A DNA stretch of 64,000 nt from Nephrocerus scutellatus. Lineage: Eukaryota > Arthropoda > Insecta > Diptera > Pipunculidae. The notes beneath the pieces were generated by a model. The model had not been told where the DNA came from and did no database searches. It saw only the letters and a program-made list of their open reading frames with translations. Positions 21,391-33,699 of the stretch are shown piece by piece (positions within the stretch are counted from its first letter, which is position 1; each line of letters starts with the position of its first letter). A program made the position numbers and the translations under genes. The stretch covers positions 140,584,277 to 140,648,276 of the forward strand of contig OX352761.1 of the NCBI GenBank assembly GCA_947095585.1, in the 5' to 3' direction.

Positions 21391-23536
21391 ATAAATATTT
21401 TAAATCTAGAGTCACTGGGATTTGGCATTAGTATACTAATTGGCACACGAAGTGGTTCTAAAACTGTGAATTTTTACAGAGACACAAACCGTAATCGGAG
21501 CAACACTTTTAAATAAAATTAAGAAATATTTTGTAAGACAATTGACGTTAAATTGTGTAACGCAAAATAGGGGTTCGTTAACTGGCTGCAGCCACAATCA
21601 TCTATATATTATACACAAAAGAAACGACGGTTCATCAGGTTGGTTTTTCTAGCATAGTTTTAGGTTTTTGTATTCGGTTGGTGTAAATATAATGTTAGGA
21701 TAAGTACATGTTCGTATTTTCTGAATTGTAACCTTAAATTACGAAATGTATTGCGTTAGTATAGGTTAGCGATGTTTGACTTGAAAAACATGCCTATGCG
21801 GATGTTGCGAACATATTTTTTCTTAAATAAACAAATTGCATTTTCGTCATTGGAAATATTATATACTATGAATAATTTAACAAATTGTTTTACTTTAATG
21901 CATAGAAGTAGATGCTTCTAGTTAACCTCGTAAAAGCAACATTTATTTAACATTACTGACTTCCTTCAAGTTCATTTATTTACTAAATTATTAATAATAA
22001 ACTAATACTTACGCTATCAGCATATTGATTGATTAAGTCGATCGGTGGGAGGTGAGGGGTTAAGCAAACAGTTTTTGCTGCAACGAAAATGCTTTAGATC
22101 CCTGTTTATCGTTGTGTAATAATCGACTGCTAGAAGAAATAAAAGTTTTTTATAAAAAAAAAAACACGCACACGCGCACCAACAATTAACGAATAACCGC
22201 ATAAGCCGTGCACAATGTTCATCACATTTAACCCGTCCATAATTCGATTTTAGCTCTGCACAAATGTGTGCACTGACCGACCAAAATGCACAACAAAATG
22301 GGTCGATACGTGCTGCAGCTGTAGCTTACTATAAACGACAGTGCAGTCCATCGGTGGGCAGTCTAATTGTTATTTATGTGGCAACTTCTCGAAAGGTCTG
22401 CAACTTACGAGTATTTGCAATGCAACAATTCATTTGTTTGCATGTCTCTTTTGCGTGTTGTCTACATTCATCGATGCAGAAGTCATGTACTGTAACATAC
22501 TGCCAAAATCATTGGTACTTGTTAGCGTGAAGACTTGCAATTTCATTTCATTTGAAGAAAACTGAATTATGTTGCACATTAATTGTGTGGCAAGAACTCA
22601 CACCGATCCCGGCATACCTGTGTCTAATCACACGGCTACATATTAGATGTATTTGGTTAGTTAGATAGCTTCATTAGACATTTATTATTTAAATGTAAAA
22701 TCATATTCTTGAGTAATCAAACTGACAAACTGTTGGTTATTTTTAAAACAATTGTTTTTATCCAAATTAAACATTTTAATATGACTACGCTTATTAAAAA
22801 AACGTACATGTTAAAATAGTATTTATATATAATTCATTCTGTTCATTATATTCTGTTTATTTATCAGTATTTTTATTTGTTTTTTAATTTAGTTTTAGGG
22901 TCAAGCTGTTGTCAAGTGTCAAGTGAGTAGAGTGTTTGACTCTCGCCTAATGCAAAATGTAGAAAATATCCTTCTCTTCCTCCATCTCCAACCTCACCGC
23001 AAGCGAAATAATAATCATGTAACGTTTATCCGTCTACTATGGATTCTGTTAGTTTTGACTGGCGGGTATCAAACCTATTCCTATTGCCTCTAAAACTAAC
23101 CGGACCCTATGGCATTCATTTCGTAACAAAGCAAATATGCGATTGCGCATCTGATTCTATTGAAAAATCACACATTCGCACCCAATGCGAGTCATTTATT
23201 TCGCATACTAATTACCTAGCATCGAATCACTTCGACTAACAACACGACATTCCGTTGCATTTACGCATTTTAAAGGTTTATTTTATCAGAACTCTAAACG
23301 CTTTTCATTGAGCTTATTGCAACCGACCAATTCTCACCAGTCACTGCTTTTGTTCAGGTGCTTAGAGTTACGATTATTGTTCTGGCACTCTACACCATTT
23401 ATGTATTCATTCTAGCGCAGTCATGCTGTTTTGGACACAACAAAACGTGAATCAATCACATCTATTCGATCAAACAGGTGAAAGGGAAAGATAAGTTAGG
23501 AATTCTTTAGTTGTAATATAAATTTAAAAAAAAAAG
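21391..23536. other. No recognised gene
   Basis: AT-rich unique sequence. Plus-strand open stretches near 22264-22565 and 23039-23239 lack family similarity and splice context, and I do not regard them as genes. Confidence 0.4.
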
Positions 23537-23976
23537 TTAATTTCTTTTTAATTCTTCCTCACAAGCGTTGCAAAATTTCATATAGTCGTTTACTACCAAC
23601 TGTAGGTTCGTTGTGTGATGTGCTTTTTTGTACTTGGCCAGTTCTGACCGCGACGACTTCGAAATCTTATAGCCAAGACACGAGAAACTGAATACTAAAT
23701 AATATGGCTGACACTGGTCAGCAGATAAAGTGACAAATACACAATTGTATTGAAAAATGGTTGTAGTGGTTGCTTTAGTCGTTACAGGGAGACTTAAATA
23801 AATGGGTTTTTCTCGGAACCTTCGAGTTTTGTTGTCACAGAATAAATATTTACACAGAAGACCTCGGCTGGCCACTCGAGGCTATAATAGCAGACATTTG
23901 GCGAAGTGGACTTATGGCATTTTGGGGGACTTAATTTTTCAAAATTATGAATTTGAATTTTTGTACTGCAGGCCAT
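23537..23976 (-). pseudogene. Coding-like stretch in two overlapping frames, unknown
   Basis: The minus strand has an open frame beginning MACSTKIQIHNFEKLSPPKC (23976-23794) and a second, longer one in a shifted frame that ends with NDYMKFCNACEEELKRN at 23537. Codon choice looks coding-like, and a single shift near 23800-23870 would join them. No domain recognised; a decayed transposon or gene fragment is possible. Low certainty. Confidence 0.2.
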
Positions 23977-24309
23977 GGTATTATTCGCAGGCAGACACTA
24001 AGATCTGCATTCGTGCATACATGCACCACGCATTGAGGTATTGAACGCTTAGGGTGGTTGATTTCTAGACCGATTTATCGACATACTCGTAATTGCATGT
24101 GAAATGGCAGATGCTCTTTTATCGTCTGCCGAAGATATGAAACCTTATAAGTAGGACGAAATCGATTCTTGTACAGTTTTAAGTAACAATTTAAATGTCA
24201 ACTGTAATAAAATATTAAGTGCGACTGTGTAATCAAGTATAACCAGTAATTGTGGTAATTTATTCGATTCTGTCATTCAATTAATCAATTCAAAAATATT
24301 CTATTTGTA

Positions 24310-24690
24310 CCACTATATATAAGCCGTTAGATTAGGTTAGGTTAAGGTGGCTGTCAGCGAAACCGAGTCACTTAGACTAGTAATGGTCCATTGTGATACA
24401 ACACGGATCAGGAAAAATCCGTTCCACCTACTCGATGAACCAAATAGAACTTCGTATGAAGCGTAGGAGACTACCAATATCAATGTTGATGAGATCATTA
24501 GTGTCGTTGAAGAAGAAAGCTCCCATATGAAGTTTACACTTTTGTGAGAGGGCTGGACAAGTATAGAGAAGATGGACGATGGTCTTCTCCTCCTCTTCAT
24601 CCATGCAGCTTCTGCAGAAGTCATTCGAGAAGACTCCAAGTATTGCTGCATGCCTGCCTATGAGACAGTGTCAAGTGATGACACCTAAAA
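24310..24690 (-). mobile_element. LINE ORF2 C-terminus and 3' end (Cys-rich tail)
   Basis: In the correct minus frame it reads GVFSNDFCRSCMDEEEEKTI, VHLLYTCPALSQKCKLHMGA and IGSLLRFIRSSIWFIE, followed by a stop at 24430-24428. This is the CxxC...H...C C-terminal module that follows RNase H in jockey/R1-group LINEs. The 3' end finishes in a run of CCTAA-like repeats (TTAACCTAACCTAATC on the minus strand near 24325-24345). Confidence 0.75.
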
Positions 24691-24875
24691 TAGCACCGAT
24701 GTGCCATTTTTTTTAAGAGATCAGCGTTTCGGATCCAGCTTGGGCCAGATCTGCTTTGTCGCTATGCAAGTTGTACCGTTTGACCACCTGCAGTTCGTTT
24801 TGACAAAAGCATCCCGCTTTAACAAGAATTTGCATGTAGCGTCTCGAAATGGGAGTGATTTTTTGATGAATTTTA

Positions 24876-25061
24876 AATTATCTATATTAACTTAGCGTGC
24901 TCGTGGCTGGCTGGCTGGAAGAATCTTGTGAGCAATTTTTAACCCACTTTCTAAAGCGCGATTTTATTTAAACTTTGCACACATGCATATCTCCGATGAC
25001 AACACTTTCTATTTAAAATTGGAGCACCTCGAGCCTTGGGCCTTTTAATTTTTATGGGCTG
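24876..25061 (+). repeat. Head/tail repeat family, short copy
   Basis: TTTTAAATTATCTATATTAA head, a GGCTGGCTGG segment, AACTTTGCACACATGCATAT, GACAACACTTTCT, then the TTTTTATGGGCTGTTTTT tail. Its T-run merges directly with the 3' poly-T of the LINE at 25062, so the LINE inserted at the tail. Confidence 0.8.
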
Positions 25062-26475
25062 TTTTTTTTATAATTTGTGGACGCGTAAAGGGGTTTGCAC
25101 CATTTTAATGCTAAGCTATATGCTTGGCACAGTGTTGGCGTTAAGGAAAAGGATGAATAAAGAGGAGATGTCTATGAGCTTGTGTTTTGAATGCCTGTGG
25201 ATCATAGAGATATGGAAATGCAGGCAGTACATTCCACACACGTCTTGTACGGCTGAATCTCTGAATCTCTGAACTTAACTGTACATTCGAAGATTGGCTT
25301 GAGGGTAAATTGATGGGCATTTAGAATGCCACGAGTATTCAGGAGAAATCAAGGAGTGGTGGCATGCAACTGGCTACTTTTCTTGAGCACCACTGATAGA
25401 AGAAGCGGTAAAACAGTGACAAACAGGAAACGTTCCTGCGGTGTTCAAGGGAATCTATTGACTTCGCTATATTTTCATCAGCGATAAGCTTTAACGCTCG
25501 CTTCTGTATTCTATCTTGCAGGTGCAAGGTGGTCTTAGACGCATCAGATATGACATTTGTCCTCAAGTTAGGGGTAAATGAATGCCTTGTAAATATAGTA
25601 GCCAGATCATAGGGAGTAAAAATTTCTTACAACGTGATAGGAAACCTAAACATTTCGCAAAATTTTTAGCTACGGTGAATATGTGGTCATCCCAGCGAAA
25701 CTTGTCGTTAACGTACATACCGAAAATTGCGAGTTTTTTAGTTTCCTCGATGCATGTGCTATTCAAGGTTAATGGCAGAGGATTTATGATTCTAACGAAC
25801 GACAGGAGACAGCATTGGGTTATTTTCTCCCCATTTCTGTGCAGGCGAGAATTTAATGTGCTCAACATACGCAGCTGTTTGGGTTCCATATGAGAAGTGG
25901 AGGGACGTTCCTCCAACTTATATGAGAAGCTGAGAGTACTGTCGTCAGCGAAAGAATGACTTGGATTAGAAGTAATGGACAAGATATCATTTGTAAAAAA
26001 ATGTGAAAGATAAACTTCAGATTAAAACTTGTCCAAGACAACTTCAATTGAGTGGTTCAAAAGCTAGCTTCTAATTAAATGAAGAAGTTTTTCATCGATT
26101 CCATAAGCACACATTTTGGACAAAAGAACTTGATGCTATCTCAAATGCCTTGGAAATATCGAGTGCAACAGTTTTGCTTTCACCAAATTGATGCGTAGAC
26201 CGGTTACACTGTTCGGTGAGATTACGATCAAACCACAAGTAGAACGTTGCCAACGAGAACCGTACTGCCGGTCACTTAGGATTTAGTTATTTTCAAGGTA
26301 TTTCATTCATGACGGCCCTTCTTTTGTGAGTAAAGGCTGAACAGTGGCTATTTTTCAACTTCTCGGAAAGAGTCCAGAAGAATAGGATATATGGAAATGC
26401 CAGCTTGGAAGAACACCTCTTCAAAACTAAAGGGGAAATGAGTGTTAAGATCGTTTAAAACGCTAGCAACTGCAC
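25062..26475 (-). mobile_element. Jockey-like LINE, decayed copy
   Basis: The 3' end (T8 plus ATAATTTGTGGACGCG) is followed on the minus strand by the same family ORF2: MSITSNPSHSFADDSTLSFS (motif C region), ASKTQ-equivalent region broken, YVNDKFRWDDHIFTVAKN, LQDRIQKRALKLIADENIAK, and LFYRFFYQWCSRKVASCMPP. Multiple frameshifts; 5' truncated near 26475. Confidence 0.82.
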
Positions 26476-27694
26476 TGATGATGATTATGATACTATTGCA
26501 ACGTGACGTTAGACTTTGTTTGCATGTCAAGTCAACCATTCGATGTGACTCACCAAACGTAAAAGCTGTACTAGAATGCAACAATCCACTTGCAGCTTTA
26601 AGAAATTTCGAACATCGAGCAAGAACAATAACAAACGTAACGACGTATCTCGCTTCCACAAAAAAGTATACAGCAATAATTTTGTTGTCTGCATAAGCCC
26701 TGGCAAAATATAACAACAACAACCAACGCGTAGGTATTACCTCGACAAGAAAGAGAAAACATAAAACTGCAAACGTCGAGTATTCGAGTAGAATGTGGAC
26801 AACATCTGTTTGCCTTTAAAGTTGCGTCAGTCAGCTAATCCAAGCGACACACAGTCATCAATGTAAAACGAAATATGTACAACGTTGACGATGCTAATGT
26901 GCGGCTATTACTTCCCGAAACGTCAACAAACTAAAATGACCTTGCCCCGCATGCTGCCCCACACTGCTTTGCCATAAAATACCGTCATGGGTATTGTCTA
27001 CTGACTGCACTGTGCCTTTTTCGATTGTGCTTCGCTGTGCACCACCACCATTGTTTTAATTTTGAATTTGTAACGTTTGACAATAATGCTGCTGAAAAAT
27101 TACTACAAGTTTTGCAAGCTCAGTGCGCAGCAATTACCTACTGACTTTTGCCCGATATTTGGAAGTTAAGTAAATCAGCTGGTATTCGTAAAGTTGTAAA
27201 GCACGTAAACGCTGTTAGGGTGCATGCAGCAATGTACAGCAATATTTGCGTCTGCAGGAAAGTTTCTTTATCTATATCTGAGTATCTGAGTTATTTAATT
27301 TACATCAACAAGCAAAGTTTTAGTTTTTACGATAAAAATGTTACATAAACTTTCCGGGCCTTAACTACATGCTTCTCCAATTAGCACAATCTTTGCTATA
27401 ACTGCACTGAAACTCACTTTAAATTTTCTCAAACATTTGTCGAAATAACTTTACGTATCTCTACAATCACAAACTCGAGCAACATGTTTCCTATTCGTCT
27501 CAATTATTACCTAATTGCTCACGAAATAACACTAAAGAAATAACAGGGCAATAATAATTCAAAAGGCAACTAACCGTAACCATATTTTTGGGCCGACGCG
27601 CTTATTTATAAAATTATTAGATATGATTTTCCATATCATTTAATAAAAATAAATAAAAATAAAAAACAGATAAAAAAAATACGACACATAAAAA
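26476..27694. other. No recognised gene
   Basis: AT-rich sequence without a supported gene or a recognised repeat. Confidence 0.4.
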
Positions 27695-28260
27695 ATACAA
27701 CATCGCTAACGGTGTGCCACAGGGTACAGTAACGGCGCCAATCGTATTCAATATATACTTATATTGCTGGAGTACTTAGGGATAAGGATCAACACTTGTT
27801 TATGCTGACGACATCGTACTGTATGCACACAGATAAAAAATTAAAGAAAATCAAAGAAGGCAGCAATACAAATTCAATGAATTTCGGGCATACTGCGAGA
27901 AATGGAAGCTTAAGATCAGATATTCAAAATGCGAAGTTATACTGTATCGACCCCCTTTAAGACGCGGAAATCACCATATACGGTCCAATTGGAAAAAGCT
28001 GCAAATAACTGATGCAAATGGTTATCAAATCCCAACAAAGAATGTCGTGCGCTATTTGGTTGTTCATTTTGACAAATAACACGTAAATAAGGCAAGAGCG
28101 GCATTTATATTCCTTAAAAAGCTCTTCTTCTCACGTTATCTGAGAAGTGATTTGAAGATTGTTTGTTACCTGGAATTTGTACGACCAATTCTGACGTACG
28201 CGTGACCAATATTAGCCCCTCATATATGGAAAAACTCCGCGCATTCGTAAGGTATTTCAG
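27695..28260 (+). mobile_element. LINE RT relic (YADD motif)
   Basis: The plus strand reads NGVPQGTVTAPIVFNIYLY (motif B), VYADDIVLYAH (motif C) and then YSKCEVILYRPPLRRGNHHI and RSNWKKLQITDANGYQIPT. Stops and shifts are present. The block after motif C matches the minus-strand LINE at 46705-49150, so the two belong to one family. Confidence 0.78.
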
Positions 28261-29029
28261 GTAGGTTAGTTTAGTTTTGGGTAGTTTAGTGTGTTTTTAG
28301 TTTATAAGATATATTAGGAGTGTTTTTTTTTTCAAATTCTCTAGGTTAGAATTTGTTATAGAAAAAAAAAATCAATAAATAAGTAAAATATTGTTAGATA
28401 AACGAAAATAAAATAAAATATAGAAAGTAGTGAAAACCAGTGTAGGTTAATTAACTAGTTTAAGCTAATATAGACGTAAGTTATTTATTTATTACTAATA
28501 ATAGTCTTAGAAATATATTGTTCTTTTTGTAAATAAATGGATTTTAAAAAAAGCAAGTAACCATATTCATAAAAATCTAGAGTAAAGAAACATTTTTTCT
28601 TCGGTTCGAAAACAAGGGGAGTATTAAAATTACTCAGAAAAACCAAAAAATTGAGGTACCCCAAAAACATATTTTCTCGAAGTTTCAGACAATTTGGACC
28701 TTAAAAAAGCGGCATACCTTAATAAAGAAAATTCCGATTTCAAAATGTCTTTCACTGAAACAATTTTTAGACCAAAACGAAGGGATGGAAGTACCTTCTA
28801 TACAAACTGACCCCAAAGATTTTTACCATTTAATTGAACCGAAGTGCTAACACTGTGCTAAGCCTAGCATTATAAGGGTGGAAGCCCCTTTACGCGTACG
28901 CTTAAAATTAAAATTGAATTCTTCGTACAAATGAGGGACTCTTCAGATGCACGTTGTTTTAAAATCACAATCACAGAAATGTGACTATATCCTAATAATG
29001 GTATATATATACTTCCCAATATACTCGTA

Positions 29030-29220
29030 CGATTAGAGTGAAACAAACTAATTTCTTAGAATTACATTGTCTGCAATTAAATACATTAGCAAAAAGAGCT
29101 GAATATATACACAACTACCCTATGCAGACGAAAGGTAAAAACGAAAATGCATTCCTCGGAAGAAGAAAATGCAGATTATGTAGCTCATATGTGGCAGAGT
29201 GCAGTATTGCAGTAGAGTAG
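29030..29220 (+). mobile_element. Possible C-terminal relic of the same LINE
   Basis: Open plus-strand stretch including ELHCLQLNTLAKRAEYIHNY and FLGRRKCRLCSSYVAE. The CRLCSS element resembles the CRYCRS element in the C-terminus of the LINE at 46705-49150, and it lies downstream of the RT relic on the same strand. Assignment is tentative. Confidence 0.35.
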
Positions 29221-30108
29221 ACTAGTAGGGTACCAGGACCGGCTAACGACCGTCGTCCGGTAGTTAACCAGTTACCAGTCTTTCATGCAGCAATATTGTT
29301 GCTACGACATGACACGTTTCTTGTTTGCAACGAAAATGAAAGTTGTTTTTTTGTGTGCTCGAGGCCCACTCTCGATCAACGATCGCACAGCTCAAGAAGT
29401 CAAGACTGTGCAGGTCTTTATCTTGACTCTTGAGTTATACTTTTTGCGAAAATAGTTAACACATATGTATGTAGCTACGAACTCGTACTCGTACCCGTAC
29501 TCATATATTACTTATTGCTTAACATGAAGGCTCTGTGCTAGACGCAGTCATTGAGCTGCAGCTGCGAACTCGATCGAGTTCATTGAATCGAATTGAGTGT
29601 AGATATTAATGGCTGAATAGCGTTGCATTGGGAAATACACGCCTCTTTCCTTTTGGACGAGGTAAATGTTAAGACTGGTGGTGGCTGCGAAATATCGATT
29701 TACCAGAAGGCAAAGAAGAGCTCAATTAAAACAAAAACCTTGATACGCACGCAAGTTTGGTTTTTGTTTCTTTTTTGTTTCAATTCTTTTTAATACTCCT
29801 TCATATAACTTCGACCTTAATGAGCAGTGTCTGGTTGTGTTGTTTTTGTTGGTGTGCATGTTTTGTGCATCTGTAAGTTGTAAGACTGCAAGATATACCC
29901 TAAATTCAGTTCCACAACATTTTACTTTTACTTTAATTTAAAAAAAAAACATACTCTTATTAAGAAACAAATGAATTGAATGAAAATGTTGTAACTCGAT
30001 AATAATACGAATGAGGTACAAACTAAATAATATTTCATTGGAACTTAACTCTATTAAACATAAGTCAAGACTGAAGGTCGAGAACTATTTGGTGAGAAGC
30101 AAATAAAA

Positions 30109-30131
30109 GAGAGAGAGAGAGAGCGAGAGAT
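30109..30131. repeat. GA-rich microsatellite
   Basis: AGAGAGAGAGAGAG followed by CGAGAGATAG. Confidence 0.8.
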
Positions 30132-30179
30132 AGAATAACAGGAGAGGAATAAAGATCTGGTTCTTCACAGAAAATAATA

Positions 30180-30990
30180 TAGGGTCATTCGTTCCTTGGT
30201 TTCAAATGTCAAAGACATCTGTCATTGTAATTTTTTTAGTCTATTGTCCGACATTTACGAAACTGTATCGTTTAAGCATCGAAAAAAGCGTTAAACCCTA
30301 TTACAAAAGTTGCCACTTATCGTGCTTTATGGCATTTAGCATCGTCCTACTGTGCAAGTAATTGGAAAGATAGTGAAGAAATTCGGAGAAGATGGAAGCT
30401 TCACGGTTGTTCAAAGGCCTATATCGCTGCTGCAAGTGAAAGTGTGGATGAAGAACCGAATTTGTTTTCCCGACGTTCTCAGCAATTGAGCCTGTCTATG
30501 GCTCATTATGGCGTATTTTTCACCTAGATTTACACCTCCATCCAAATAAAGTCCAGCTCGCGCAACAATTGAAGCCTGTTGACCATTCACAACGGAGAAA
30601 ATACGTCCAATTAGTGTTTGAGTAACAGGTTGTGAACGAGGATTTTTCAAACAACATTTTTTTCAGCGATGAGGCCAATTTCTCACTTAATGTAAACATG
30701 CAAAATTGTCTACAAATCCTCAAATAATTGAAGAGAGGCCATTACAGCCACAAAAAGTAACTGTGTGGCGCGCATTATAGGCTGGACGCATCATTGGACC
30801 GTTTCGAAAACGATTACAGTGTGACAGTTACCGTCAATGTGGTGCGCTATGGTCGTATGATAATATACTTTTTTTGTCCTGCAATTGACCACAGATTTTA
30901 GCTTTATTGCGCGAGTTTCCAGGACGGGTAGCTTTAGAGGCGGCCATTTAAATGATGTAGTATTTCGCATATAATGTCAAGGTCCAAATT
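30180..30990 (+). mobile_element. Mariner/IS630-type transposase relic
   Basis: Pieces in different plus frames read AAASESVDEEPNLFSRRSQQ, then LHPNKVQLAQQLKPVDHSQR, FSDEANFSLNVNMQNC, KVTVWR-like KK*LCGAHYRLDASLD, and VNVVRYGRMIIYFFCPAID. The order and the SDEA..FSLN..V..QNC motif match insect mariner-like transposases. At least five stops or shifts make it dead. Terminal inverted repeats were not identified. Confidence 0.75.
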
Positions 30991-30999
30991 TTATAACGA

Positions 31000-32250
31000 A
31001 AAAAAACATTTCATCAAAAAACTAATTTTATATCTCTTTTATTTACGTTTACTTTAGAAAGCACACAAAGGATGATCCAGTACTTAATTCTTAGGGGTAA
31101 TATCAGTCGGAAAAAACTTATTTGCTATTTGTAAGAAGACGATCTAAGAAGAAAAACTGAGAATGCAGTTAGTGCGACTATTTCGGATGTGCAAGTTTTA
31201 CTCTGATCTTCCTTTTTCGCGGGAAAATTCATAAAAACCATCTTCGGTTCAATAAAAGTGACAAAAAAGAAGTACCGCATGAACCGCGATATTAGGCAGG
31301 CACGTCCTCGCATGCAATATTTTTCGATTTACGAAATACAATTGAATAATATATCTGGGCTAAGTCATTTAAATATATCTTCCAACGGATGACAGTTAAA
31401 ATACATCATGCTTGGATCAACGGTCTTGTCTGACAACATTGAGGAAGAACTGCAGAAAATAGGATATCGAAAATGGAGACAACGAGATACGTGAAATAAA
31501 TGGATTATATGTCATAAGAGCGAGCACTAAAATCACTCCATGGGATGAAAAAGCAAGAATTGGAATATTCATGAGGATAAGTACCAAATATATATTTCCT
31601 ACATTACGTCACACCAGTACTTGATACTTCGAGAATTGATCATGCATAGTCTACAACTGTCTGTCGACTGTCGTTCCTTTGTACGTTTGTATTTTAATTT
31701 CAAGAGATAACATCTAATGATATAAAACAAAGCTGATCTAGTATGCTCGAACATGCTTTGCCATAAATAGCCTCTTCCATCGAAAATCGCTTCTTCTTCT
31801 AACTAGGACTTACAATTCTACGAATGCAAACTGAATGCAAAGTTTAACTGTGTGACTAAATTAGATAAAATAGTAAATCTTTTTAAATCTATGACTGTAT
31901 TGGTGACTGTACAAAAAAAACAATAATGCTATAGAGTACAAATACAAACAAATTTCGCATCTGAGAAGGAAACTGCTACGTCATTGCCAAAATCTCTTGA
32001 AAATCATTAAAATTCACCTCACACTACACTATCTGTTTAGCGCTAGAACTTCGAGAAGATCTTTCTGTCGTTTTAAAAGTGTCACCATATTTTATTCACG
32101 ATGATTATAAATTTTTTTTTATAAAAACCTAAAGTTAATTCAAAGTTATTTTTAAGAATAAAGACCCATCTGAGCAAGCTAGAGCTCAATTGTATTATAA
32201 CACAGAAATGTTGGAAATGTAATTTCCCAAACCAGTAATACTTTCGCTTT
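31000..32250. other. No recognised gene
   Basis: AT-rich sequence downstream of the transposase relic. The region 31060-31330 shows no motif I can name. Confidence 0.35.
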
Positions 32251-32297
32251 TGCCGGATATATATTTTTTGTTGTAGTGCCTTTCTATGTTATTCACC

Positions 32298-32609
32298 ATG
32301 GTATCGACTCTACTGCGTCTTGTGATATTGATGTTGCTTGCCACTTATTTAAGTGGCTTGAGTTGAGGTTTTCCCGATGACATAATTTCCTTGCAACGTC
32401 ACTGAAGAAGAAGGCGAAGGGCGAGAAGCAAAATGCCATCCACCAGAGGACATTATATTAGCGGACAAGCCGGCCTGACAGACTACTGTAAAGACCAATC
32501 TAGAAGAAGCTACAAACAACGCGAACAGTTTACACGCAAAGTCGCAAACGAAACCTGTCTTGCTACTTGCAACACAAGCAACAAGTTGAGTCGACCATTC
32601 AGCTGTTAG
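32298..32609 (+). other. Signal-peptide-like frame with two in-frame TGA codons
   Basis: ATG at 32298 encodes MVSTLLRLVILMLLATYLSG, an excellent secretion signal, then a TGA. The same frame continues through 18 codons, a second TGA, an RRRRRARSK basic stretch, and from ATG 32433 an uninterrupted 58-residue frame with four Cys ending CNTSNKLSRPFSC (TAG 32607-32609). A TATA-like ATATATATTTT lies about 40 bp upstream. It could be a pseudogenised secreted-peptide gene, a gene with an unseen small intron, or chance. No homologue recognised. Confidence 0.3.
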
Positions 32610-33612
32610 ATAATATACGATTTTTCGTAGCGGATGGCTGGGAAAATTTTTAACAAACACAACGCAAGCTTGTTTCGATAGACATGGAGGATATACAATA
32701 TGTAGACAGAAGATATGCTTAGCTAATTTCTATTAATCCTCCTGACGGCATGGAAATGGCATGCAACTAAATAATATAACGGCATCAATTTGTTTGAATA
32801 TTCAATATTTATTTGAATATTAAATCAAAACAGAACGTGTGTTTGTCCAGACAAGCTGTCTATCCTATATACGAGACTTGTAGAAATTACACTTTGGCTC
32901 GCTGGAAAATAGTAGCTCCTTGGGAATTTAGGTCAGGGAATGTAACTAAAATAATGGGTCTGTTTGCCAGCGAAGTAGTTTGGAAGAAAGGATTAGTAAG
33001 GTATACAAGACGTCTTACATATAAGTTTAGTGGAATATTTAGGCAAATGGTTGTTGTGTAAATGCTGGACACTATACATCATATTTAACAGTTTCAGAAA
33101 TATGTGCCTATTCGATTATTAAGTATTTTTTTAAACAGACAATTTGACTATTAATTATATTCTTTATCTTCGCCAACTAGGGATTTGGGATGTCAAGGAA
33201 GTCCTTCGTAGCCGTGACGACGAATCTGCCAAGAAAATCATGAAATCGAAGGTTGATACGAAATCGAACTTAAACTGTAGTAGAACTATACAAAATTCGA
33301 ACAGATAATTGCATTAAAAAATTTATGCTTACTGGCTTTCAACTGAGCACCCATTAAATTATACTCATATATAAGATCCTCCGTTTAATTGCAACTTTAC
33401 TATATAATTTCATGAATAAACACTACTTACGACTAATTCCATAATGCAATAATTCTATAATCATACTGTATTAATATGTAAGCGTGTTTTCATGATTGTT
33501 TTCCGAGGTAAAATGCCACTGCCATGCTAAGCATGAACGTCATTAATAAGGAATAATAGATGCACGATATTGCACTGCAATGATTCATCTCTGTCCTAAA
33601 CTGTGACCACAC

Positions 33613-33667
33613 ATGGATAGATAGATGGATAGATAGATAAAGATAGATGTATAGATGAATAGATGGA
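33613..33667. repeat. GATA tetranucleotide microsatellite
   Basis: Imperfect (GATA/GATG)n run on the plus strand, including GATAGATAGATGGATAGATA. Confidence 0.85.
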
Positions 33668-33699
33668 CGAGGGACATATGGACGAACCCAACACTAAAG

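Noticed and set aside
24325..24345. TTAGGTTAGGTTA motif resembling insect telomere repeat (TTAGG)n, also near 6135-6160
   Set aside because: Only two to three degenerate units, and at 24.3 kb it sits at the 3' end of a LINE fragment where short tail repeats are expected; higher Diptera lack telomerase repeats.
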